Source of the DNA: Branchiostoma lanceolatum | Taxonomy: Eukaryota > Chordata > Leptocardii > Amphioxiformes > Branchiostomatidae | Reading direction: 5' to 3' | Length of the DNA: 64,000 nucleotides | Assembly (NCBI RefSeq): GCF_035083965.1 | Contig: NC_089740.1 | Coordinates: 8,925,552 to 8,989,551, forward strand | Shown here: positions 16,801 to 28,800 of the stretch, piece by piece | How positions within the stretch are numbered: position 1 is the stretch's first letter | How the letters are laid out: each line of letters starts with the position of its first letter | Notes under the pieces: model-generated | What the model was told of the DNA's origin: nothing | The model's database searches: none | The model's input: only the letters and a program-made list of their open reading frames with translations | Made by a program: the position numbers and the translations under genes

Positions 16801-19800
16801 GCTTTATAAGACAGGGAGAAGATACAAACAGGATGCTCCTTTTGCGTGCACCTCAACTTCGAACATGCATGAAGTCCTCATCATCTTTCGAATGGCAGAA
16901 AAACTTTACACATTGTCACATGTTTTCTAATTATCATACACTAAGTGTTGATTAAAAAAAAACAAGTTGCCTAACCCCCCTAACTGGCCTGAGTTAGTAA
17001 GGAACTAATAAGCCTTGGCTATCATGTAGCCCCCTACTCGTTCCAATACTGTATGACTTTTGTGTGGTTCTTTAATGTATTTTGGTGTGGATTTATTTTA
17101 ATTGCATACAAAACTAGCTTTAATTTAATATCTCCTTTCTATTTATACATGATCATTTATTGGGGAATGATAGTTACTACATTAATTTGTGGAAGGATTC
17201 ACATAACAGGTGACTATCACCTTAAATATGTCCCCCAAAAACCAGACTGTAAGGATCCACTCACACCGGGAAGGAAGCCTCTTTTCGATAAGGGTTAATG
17301 TGCTTGAGGTATACTTTGAATTTAAATTTATGTCCCATACAAAAGGATGTCCCTTAACCAAAGCTAGGTAACAATTTCAACAGTGTGTTGAGTGAGGAAA
17401 TAGGACTAAGTGTAAAGTGACTTTCCCATTAGGGCACAGCACTGGGGCCTTATATAAGTCAACAACCCTGACCATATTGTCATTGACCACCTTACAGTGA
17501 CTGTAAGACTAGATTCCAGTATCTGCAACCATGTCAGGAGACAGCTTCTGCTTCCTTTTGCACCCATGAGATCATCAGAATGGTTACCATAGCATTAGGC
17601 ATCAGCCAAGCTTACAACAAGTTAATGCAGACTGTCCTGGAATCATGCAGGCACCTACTGGTGTAATTCAGCGGCTCTATGTTGGGTTAAGCGTTCCCCT
17701 GGGTGCCTGGCTTCACCCCAACAATTGCCCAGCCCCTATACAATCCAGCCTGCCAACCAACAACATCTAGCTTGTACATATATATACATGTATATATTGT
17801 ACCCCCCAACATGTACTAAGCCTGGCATCAATCCTATTCTTTTAAACTCTACAGTTGTTTTTCAGCAAAGGAAGCTGGATGTTGGGAGATGGCTGGATGT
17901 GGGGGAAAAAGAAAAGAATGGCTGGCCCCCAGGGTACATTGCTCAGGTTAGTGTCTACAGCACTGGCCATGGGTCAGGAGCAATCATGCTCTCCTTCTGC
18001 CATACGTTCTACAGAACACCCCTTTTGGTGAAGTAGACTGGTCCAAAATCTTAACAATTTTCTTGATGCATTGAAGAATCACAGAGAGGATTCGTTGATG
18101 CAAGTCTTCAATATGCTTTTAAATTAAGAAGTTTCATTAGATATAAATTTAGTAGAGTCTGGATTTGGTGAGGGTGACATCTGGGTTTGAAAGGACAGCT
18201 TCTGTTGATTTTCATGGGGGCTAAAATAGGGGTTTCAAAGATATATTGAATCTCATACTAAAAGATTCTTATTAAGTTATAATTCCAGACTCCACAGCCA
18301 AAAAAATATTAAATTTGAAATGTTTTTTTTTTCAAATTTCACAAATTCCTGTACCTCAAAAGGTTTGGGCACCAAATCAACCAAAACGTTTTGCTGACAT
18401 TTCTGCACATGGAATCTTGGGTTGTACCACTCTAAACACAGGGGTGTTCTGCCCTGTTCTGGGCCTGACCAACCTGTAGAACCACAGAGGACCCTGACTG
18501 CTGGGGAGGGGGGTTTCCTGCCCACCCCTTCAGCCGGTAAATGTGCCCCACCCGACTGCACGGGGTGAACAACACCTCGCCGCCGCACTGCCAGACCTAA
18601 AATGTAAGATCCAAACAATCAACAAAACAAGTGGGACTGTACATATAGCTAGTCTCCACCAAATACTCTCCACGCAGAGGTCGGTGGGGATGATTGTGAC
18701 CATCTTATCATATGCCCCGTTTTTTGTCGGCACTCCCCACCGTTGGGTAGGGTAATAGAGAGCGACAATAAATGGGGCATATGATAAAAAGATCACAATC
18801 TTCCCCACATTTTTATCATTATTTGCCCCGTATTTTGTCGGCTCTCCCCACAGTTGGTTAGGGTTAGAGAGCGACAAAAAATGATAAAAAGGTCACAATT
18901 TTCCCCGCCAACCTCAGTCTGCTTGGAGAGTACCACCATACTGACTGATGGCTATAGAGAGAATAATTTGCCATGAGAGTTTGGCCACTATAGGTTTTCA
19001 TTGAAGGAGGAATGTTAACCTTCCCGCGGACTAACTGTCCTAGCCAATTATTCCCCTTTTTTGCCAAATTCTCTGATCCATACTCCATAGGAAGGCCTGG
19101 TGGAGACTAGACTGTACCATCCTAAACACAGGGGTGTGGTAACCAGGACCAACCTGCATGAATACTGACTCCCCTGAGTTTTGGGGTTTGGGGTTTCCTG
19201 CCCACCCCTTCAGTCGGTAAATGTGTCCGACCCGACTGCAGGGAGTGAACAACACCTGGCCGCCGCACTGCCAGACCTACATTAAATTTTGTACATGCAT
19301 TATGTATGGGTAAAATATAATAATCATAAACCACATCATTAACCCATACAGCAACCACAAACAGGTCTCATCTTGGTTCCAGTTTTCAGATACTTTTATC
19401 TTTGACATAAATAGATTATTTGATAAACTTTCATAACATTCCATTACTTTAATCTACTTGGATTACATTTTGCAACTTTATTAGTTATCAATTAGAAAAC
19501 GAAACAGAGTTGCTAGAAAATATGCATCTGCATGGTTGGATTTCTAATTTGACATATTGTTTTGAAGATGTTCCTTTCCTCGGATTTGAGACAAAAGTGG
19601 TCTTTTCTTCAAATCCCTTGAAGCATTAAAGCAGAACAAAACTTGACATAATTGTTAACATGGTTAAGAATTCAATTCATAATCTTCCTTTGGGTTGAGC
19701 ATGACTGTTAGTCAGCAAGCGTGAAATTGTACATGTAACGTTGCCTGCTGGGCACATTTAGAACAACAAACGCCTTGTAAAAGCTGCAACGTTAACTGAA

Positions 19801-22800
19801 CCAACATGTATGATGTAAGCAGTCAAATTTAGAAGCAACACAGCGTAGCACTGGCAAACAGTGCAACAAAACGCAGCAAACAGTTATGAACTGTGCAACT
19901 TGTTGAACCGAGATACATAGTTAACACATGATAGAACAGGAAAGGGACAGACATTTTGTGTGTGAGATGGTGTGAATGCTGTGTTGGAGGTAAATGATTG
20001 TGTCAGTTGGTGTCAGTAACTGTTGTTATGTGTGAACTGTTGCTGCAACACATGATTTCAAATTTTATCATTAATATAACAATCAACAACATAATGATGT
20101 TCTGTGAACACAAAGCTTGAATCACCTTATGAAACTTTTTTGTTTTGCTAAAATTTCCCTGTGTTATATATCGAAATTAAAGCTTCTGAATCAATAAATG
20201 CTATGGTAATGGTGATTGCCATCAATATAAAGAAACATTTAAGAGGCAGTAATTTTGCGATAGTTTGGAATTAGAAGGTGCAATGATGTTGTTTTTGCTT
20301 GTTTCTTGTACTGTTCAAAATAGAAAATCAACTATTTGAAATTTCCCTCTTTCGCTGAAATAATTGAAAAGAAATTAGCCAAGGTTAGTGCAAATAAGCT
20401 GCAAAACTGTTTCATAAGCTGATGTTGAGCAACAACAAGATTATGAAAGCCTTTAAAACAATTTACACAATGTTAGCTTTATCTTTAGCAGAATCACATC
20501 ATAAATGCAATGCACAGAAATAACTGGACAATGAAAAATGAATTTTTCAGGAAAGTTGTTACTTGTAATTTGAAATAAACAACAGATCAGTATATATTCT
20601 TACTACATTTGTAGTCACATACATTGAAAAAATTAATTTATCAATGAAAACAGTTGTTTGTTTGTATAAGATAATAGTTTTCAAAGACTAAGATTATGTC
20701 ATCTAATTAAAAGAAGTCATCTTCTTAAAAGAAATGAGACGTACCTTGTAAGAGATCTCAAAGTTCTCCCCTCCCCAAATCTTGAGTCCAGGGTCGTAAA
20801 GACCCAGCTCGAAGAAGTACTCCCTGTCAATGGCAAACAGCCCTCCCGCCATGGCAGGGGACCTGAGAATGGAACAGTTTTATGTAGTTTCAGCTCCTTA
20901 ACCTTCAGCATGCTAAGGTAGTTGTTTGGCACCAAATTTACATTGGCTATGGAGTTAAGAAGCAGGGAGAATGTTAGTAAAAGTTAGGCATCCTTCCATT
21001 GTAAACATAAAGAGAAACAGGTTCAATTTATCCAAAGTTTGCACAATTTTTTCCATACACAAATCATTTTATTCATTCCTTCGTGTCAGTTTATCAACTT
21101 ATTCCTTCCTTCACTCCTTTGTTTTACGTTACTCACTCACTCACTCACACTCACTCACTCACACTCTCACTCACTCAATACCTGTCAGTCAGTCAGTGAG
21201 TTTGTCAGTTTATAAAATAATATAGTCTTTACGTCAGTTCTTGTCCGTGTCTGTCACCTGAAACAAAGAATGCTTTTCAATGTAGATTCAAAAAATCCAT
21301 GTAGGGTACACACATTCAGCAGTATACTTTACAGCACAGATTACAATCAGCTAAGAGACCAAGGAAGGTGGTCAAGTCCCTACATTATTAAACAATGACA
21401 GCATAGCCCCACTATTTTGTTGCAGAAGAATATAATTGAATGTGTAGAATGAGAACTAGCAGCTTGACAAGTTTCCCTGGGCCAATAGGAGTAGGAAAAT
21501 TGCAGATTTTGTACCCATGCCTGAGAATGGATCACATCTCTTTGAGTTCTCCCCACCCTGGGGCACCTACCTGTAAGGCTCAGTGTGATATTTATGCCTG
21601 GCTCTTTCTCTGGCTATGTTGGGAACTCTCTACCACAGCAGACTCCAGTAGCTTAACCCTACCCGAAGGGACACATCCCCAACCCTCAAGACTCTTCCAC
21701 ATCCCTGGGGTCCTCCTAACCCTTGGGGCACGTACCTGTAAGGCTCAGTGTGATATTTATGTCTGGCCCTCTCCCTGGCTGTGTTGGGAACTCTCTTCCA
21801 CAGCAGACTCCAGTCCCATGCGCCGCGGGCATGTCCGTACTCGTCCCCACCGCCCTGCCCGTAGATGTTGTAGTTGTTGCCGTCAATCACGTCGATCAAA
21901 GGCACAGTGCAGGTGGTTCTGGGAAGGGAGATGGGAAGGGAGGTGAGCGAGAAAATAAATGTATCGAGAAACAAACACATAAAATGGTCAATCAGAATCA
22001 GATGCTGGACACAATTTGCAACACAATTTGCAGGACTGGTGGTTCTGGGAAGGGGAGACGGGGCATGGTGAGGGAGACATGAATGTGGGGATGAACACAC
22101 AATGAAATACGAACAAAATCGTGGATCAGAATCAAATGCTGGACCACACTGCGAGTTTGCAACACAAGTTGCAGAAAAGATGTAATTTTCAAGATGGCAG
22201 ACAAAGATTGCAACTTTGTAACTAAGTACAAATAATAAAGCTGAGTAAAAAAAAAAATAGCAGCGTATTTCCATCCATGTATATGCCTTTTGCCCTAATT
22301 TCATCATCAAATTTTTAACAGTCAACATTCAGTAAGATTTTGGAAAAGAAATGATCCAAAGATTCTACATTGAAAAACTGAACACCAGAACTTAATATAT
22401 TATCAATAAAACATATAAATGTTTCAGATCTGCACTTTTTGAGTTAATACTTCCTTCTCTATCTCACCTGTTGACAGCTATAGGTGATATGAGTGCAGGA
22501 GCCCAGTTTATGCCAACTTCACAGTGGGAGTCCAGGTAGACTAGAATCTTGCCTCTCTTGGCCTCCCGTGCCCCGATGCTTCGTGCCTGGATCAGCCCTT
22601 CTCTCTGTTTGTTCCTGACTAGCTTCACCAAGCCCTTGAACTGGACTATGTAGTCATCCAGCTTCTGCTTCCAGTGTTCTGAAACAAGTCAAACATAGGA
22701 GCATAAAAAGGATAAAGTACAGTTATTTTGTCACTAGTTGTCGCTAGTGCAGGTTTGTCTGTATTGACTAATGCAGACAAACCTTACCCTGTACCAAATC

Positions 22801-25800
22801 TTACCTGTTAAAATGTCAAAAAAGTTGCTCTTAGACTACAAGCCTGTATGGATCAACTAGAAGCTGTAAGTGTTAAGAAAAAATTCAAATTGCATTTTTT
22901 CCGCATTTCATAAGATGTAGTAATGATCCATACAGCAAAAAAAAAATCAACAAATTAGTTACCGGCATCTGTATCCCATACAAGGCTGGTATAGGTTAGG
23001 TGCAGTTAAACATCAGAAATGGCTTCAATAAATTGTATACCCATGCAGTGTGCATGTGTCTCAGACTCTGCAGAGTTCATGACATGCACCCAAAGTAATC
23101 TAAACACCAAGGAGGTCTTTTATGATTACAAAATGTTTACCGCAAACACATTTGGCCTTCTAGCCTTATATATCTCACCTTTCGTACTGAAGTCATCCAC
23201 CAGGACAATCTCAGCCAGCAGTTCGGGCGGGGTCCTCTTGATGACGCTGTGCACCGTTCTCATGACAACGGACCACGCCTCGTTGTAGAACACGATGATG
23301 ACGCTCATGTTGGGCAGTTTGGTGTCGTAGTGCCAGTACTTACACCTGACAGGGAAATAATCATAGATATGCACATGTCACATTTTCTAATCATACATGT
23401 ATCACTTTTGGGGGGTCCCGGGCATAACAGCAGGTTTTTCTGCCCAGAACCCAGTGGTCCCAGGATCGAATCCCCTGATGCCACCGACGTTATGCCCTTA
23501 GGAAAAGGCACTAAATCACAAGACTTCATATATTTTCACCCCACTCCACCTATTAAGTGTCAAAACAGGCATATTATGTGCTGGTCAGGACACCAGCAAT
23601 AGCTGCCTGTGTCCCACGTGTATTGCACCGTAACGGTTGCAAATCTAATAAAATCAACATACATGTTATAACGTTATATACACTATATGAATGTTGGAAC
23701 TGGTAACCTAGAACCAGTATATCTACAAGTACAAGTCATTTGAAAAACACACTGTTAGACAGTTATACATAGAATGGAATCTTTCAATATGAAAAAATAT
23801 ATAAATCTAGTGAACACGACATGGTGTATTCCGTATCACCCTAATCACATGAGTAACATTTACCAAGAATATAATCTAGCATTACTTACTCTGGATCTCG
23901 TATGTCTTTGATTGTTCTGTCCAGTGAGATCTTGTCGCTGGCCACGATGTTGAAACCAAACTCCTTGATACTCTTGGCTATGTCCTCCTTATACTCCGGA
24001 CCTACAGATGGAAAGAAAAAGCCCAGATAAACAATCAAAACCAAGGAATAAGTAGTACAACTTGATGAAGGTTAATTGTCGATGACATCCAGGTAATAAG
24101 ATATGCCAAATGACAGTTACTTATTAAGCAACTATTTAGAATTCTATCTAGTTGCTTGAGTAAATGGCATTTGGCACAAGGAGTATATAATATAATAATA
24201 AGTACTTCTTAAGTGGATTCTGAATCACTAAAAAGAGTTGTTTTCAGGGTGACCTCAGTCTGTAAACCCATGCCACTAAATATGCCCTTTCAGTGTATTA
24301 CTAATATACACAACAGAATTCTTTCTACCACTGAAAAAACTTAAAACACCACATAAAACTAATTTCCTCTTCTTTAACGATATCAATTCCCCACAAAAAT
24401 AAACAAATTTACAGTTCAATACAGACCGAGTTTGAACGGGATGGAGCCCTCTCCCGGTGCATCTGGTATTTTCTCTGGCTCTGGCTCCCAGTTTCCGAGC
24501 TCGCCTGGTTTCATGACGGCGGGACGGTACTTCACATTGTTGCCACTCCTTCTCATGTTCTCAGCAATTTCTGGACCTGAAGCAAGATAACATTTTCAGC
24601 AATGAAAGACTTTTTCCTCCAAAATATTAAAGACAGAAGTAATGGACAGATCCCACATAGTATAGCCCCGCCCATGCACCTCGGTCAAAACATAGAAATG
24701 ATGAATAAAAATATAGAAATGCCAAATAATTGACCAACATACAATTGCTCTCTCATTAATCAAACTATCATCGAGTGAAGTGCTAACTCAGTGCTAGAGT
24801 CAGATGGACCATAAGGATTGGTCCATTTGGTGTTAGCTGTTAAGAGACATGTACAATCACTAGAGGATCTCACCTTATATCAAAGGGCATGCAATTCCCT
24901 GAAGAAGATGACAGACAGTCATCAAAACATTGGCTCTTGCTAGATATGTGTACTCTCTAAGCAGAGGATGGGTTCCGGCAGGTTTTTGACGTGTTTTTAG
25001 GCGTTTTTGTCGGGACCTACAGCTCAGTCCCTTGTCGTCAAAAACCTAGCTGAACCCATCCTCTGCTTGGAGAGTAAGATATGTGCACGTGGTTGTGAAT
25101 AAAGAACTTTGTTATTCACAAACCTGATGAAATTATTCAAGATCTCACCTCTTCTCGGCGCTCCGACCTGCGGCTGTTTGGCGTCTCCATCCTTCTCCTC
25201 CTCGTGTCGGCTGTCCTCCTTCTTCCTCCCCTCTCTCACCGCCTTCAGGTCCACCTCCAGTCCGTCCACGTGAGGGATTCCCGCACCCTTCACGTGTTCG
25301 TGTCTCGGGTGCTCCTCATCTTCGTCCTCCTCCCCGATGAAGTTGGGAACTTTCAGCTGAGGCATCTGATTGTCCTTCTCTCTGTTGGGTACGAAGAGCC
25401 TGTCCCCCTGGAACTGTTTCTCCCATTCGTCTCTTCTCTCCTGCCATGGGGGGTTGTTTCTTCTCCTTTCACCACCTTTTGTTTCCTAAAGAGAACATAA
25501 AAACACTTTTAATTATATTCAGAATAGACTTGAATTTCAGGGTTAGCAAGAGCACTCTTTTTTTGCAGCATTGAAAGGGAAAAAACTGATCAAGGCCTGA
25601 CAGTACTAGCGGGATTGGGTATTGCTGCACCTGAAAAACCTGTCACGTAAAATATGCAATTTATCAAATATGCGACTTTTCCGGGGTGGGGGTAGGGGTG
25701 CTGGACAGGCAAGAGGAAAGGTTTCCGTTCAGACCTGGAAGTCTGGATATCAAGATGTTACTCTGTACTAGTAGACCCTGTTTTAGCAAAATGTTTTATT

Positions 25801-28800
25801 CAAAAGCTCTGAAACTTTTTCTTTAACAGACACCAGTCCTTTTGGTTATTTTAGACAAAATTATCCTTTTCTATTGTTTCTTAAACAATAATTTGACTTT
25901 CTACCAAATGTCCTTTGCCTAATCTTGCAAAGATGATTCACAACTCTCTGTTTTACTGAAAGCTGTTGAGACCCTACAGTACAGTATAGAGAGCAGGATA
26001 TGCTTCCTTCTTCAACAACAGCTGTTACAACACTTCTTTTGTTCAGGTCAGTTCAGATCAATAATAGTCATATGTCATGAAAACCACAGACATCCCAACA
26101 CAAGGTCTGGTACCAGCTGCTATAATATAGCTTTATATGTAAGTCAGAGCACTTCGCATAGCAAAAGTATGCGCATATTTGCTGTGTTGTCAGTGTTCGC
26201 AGAGGAGTCCCAGTGGGGAAAATCATGAAAATAAAACAACAGCGAACGTTCCAAGATTCACACTAGATGTAAATGAAGCCTTTCACTTCTTCTATTTATT
26301 GAATAATATCTATTATGGTAGAATGTAATCAGGAAATGGAGTACTTTACTTAGTGTCATCAGTGTCTCAAACACTTTAAGAACTTTGATCAGAAACTCCC
26401 AAAATACAAGCATATCTTTATTCTGTTGACAGTGCCACACTGCATGTTTGTACAGTACTAGTATGTTATCTTTACATGTTAGTAATCATTTACAAGTCTA
26501 CAAAAGTGCAAAAATTCACTAATTACTGTTCATATCTCTCTACCTTTTTACAGCATTGGCCCATTTCATGAGCACCGTAAGGGTAATATTTCCGTCATTA
26601 ATAATTCATATTTGGTATTTGCACATTACATTCATTGGATCTCCTTACAATAAACATGACTGGCTACTGCATACATATACTACTAGGCCATTTTGAGTAC
26701 TGATAATGAATAAAACCTAAAAAGCAAATATTGAACCAAGAACTTACAAGACAAGGTGGTAATAATGTAACAATAATTATTAACAGTACTTTTACAAATT
26801 GGATATTGAAGTATCAAATATAAACCATTACTCTATTTAGTTTGTTTGAATTGCATACCGGCAAACCACCTCATGGCGTAACAGTCACCAAACGTACTGG
26901 ATATCCAGGCAGATTTATTTAAACCACTCACACTAGGATGGACCCCTGTTCTTCTCAATAGGTTGCTCTGCCCTCAAACATGGGACATCCTTAACTTAAC
27001 TGTCTTAAGGTACGTCGCTATACTAGCGAGCTATAGAAGCAGCAGCAGGTATATGTACTCATTTTCATACTTGAGCCAAGTGAGGAAACTGGTGTAAAGT
27101 GCCTTTCCCAAGGGCAAAACACTAATATCAGGATTAGAACTCAATACCTCCAACTTCCAGCTTCTTCAAAATGAGTCAACATCCCCACAGTAAACCACTG
27201 TGCCACCACTAGTAAAATATCTATCTCAAACACATTGTTTTGTGATGGGATTTTCCATTATCTGGCACACAGCTGATATTAGAAGGCAAATATTCAAGTT
27301 GGATAAACATGAATGATGCTGTGTTGAAACAGCTTGTGCCAGACAAATTACCGACAACATGTACACAAGTCATGTACTAGTACTAGTGGCCAATGGCACA
27401 ATCAGAGATTTCAAACCTCCTTGCCATTGGTAACAGCTTGCAGCATATTTTTAAGCCACCATGATCCTATTTCTAAAGCTTAAGAAGCTCAGTCAAAGGC
27501 CAGCAAGGCATGTAGTAAAAAAAAAATACTGTAAAACTTGACATGTTCGCAGCAGTTTTAGCAGTTTTTTTTTTTTTTACTTCTTATCGTGAAACCATGA
27601 GACTGTGATTTATGTGTTTTATATTTCTACCTGCGGCAGTACTCGCTAGTAGCAGATTTACCACTGCGAAAACATCATTTTCCCTCCTACAGGGAAAGTA
27701 ATTCCTGGCAAAAATAAATGAATTTACAGTGCGGTATTTCTCAAATGCATCTTTCTTTTTGTTATCTAGTTTTAGGAAAAAAATTGAAATGTTATGTGTA
27801 TATGTCAACAGCATAATGTTCAAGCCAAGAGCACAACTTCCCCTCTAGGAAAAACAAGATGTCGGAATGTTCCTTAATTTTTTCAGATTTAAGAATGTCA
27901 TTTCTATTTTCTGTCGCACAAACCGTGCTTATAGGTGTTATACGTTGTTTGATGATAATAAGAGTCTTAAGATAAAGGGAGTGTGACTGAGTGTGACATA
28001 ACATTTTCATACACTCCTGCGTGCCTGTGAAGCTGGTGTGTTCTGCCGAAGGGCGGTTATACCGGTTAATCAATACAAACACAAACATAATCTGTGGAAT
28101 TTACCTTTCTTTCCATATGTCAACAAGACTTTTCAGAAGTACCAAAAACAAAACAATGAAAACTTTAAACCATTTTCAGAATCTATCTTCAAGAGAAGTA
28201 TTGAAATAAATGCTAGTTTGTCAATTCAAAAACCTTACATTCTTCAACCACTAAGCAACTCAAGCAGCTATTTACTTAAGGAATTGAGAAACCGTCTTAA
28301 GTTATTGTTGTATGTTAAGCACCTGGAAATATTGACCTGGACGAGTCCATGTCTGGATACAGGGGGGACAGGTGTGTTTCCACGTCACCGCGGGGGGGGG
28401 GGGGGCGATTTAGGAACAGGTGTCAGACAAATACATGTCATAAAATATCTATACATACAATCCAAGAAACTAAAATTCCTCTTAAGCGTTCTCAAAATTT
28501 GTTTGAAGCACACGAATTCTGTTTGTGTAAAGGAATTTTAAGTCGTAAAATTTGATACACAACTTCCTTGCTTCTATTAAAGCGAGTAGTACTACGAGAA
28601 AAACAGCACAGCCAAATGAACACTAACGTATCTTTAAAATGTACTTTTCTTCTGTAGAAGATATGTTTTCTAGCAGCTATAAAGAAAGTTTGAGTCCACT
28701 CACCACAGCATTTTCATCGATTCCACGAGTAAAGATCCACACGACGAAAAAGAACACTCCGACAACAGTCGCGCTTCTGATGACAAAACTTGGGCGTAAC

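Noticed and set aside
20745..20862. Assignment of the transferase to GALNT10 or GALNT11
   Set aside because: [24 protein letters not shown] and [18 protein letters not shown] match GALNT7; GALNT10 and 11 differ at these blocks.
21440..21946. 168-codon plus-strand frame with internal similarity
   Set aside because: It is the antisense of GALNT7 exon 7 and of its pseudo-exon copy; the internal repeat comes from that duplication.
28038..28541. 167-codon open frame on the plus strand in GALNT7 intron 1
   Set aside because: Low-complexity translation through a 14-G run, no motif, no splice or promoter context.
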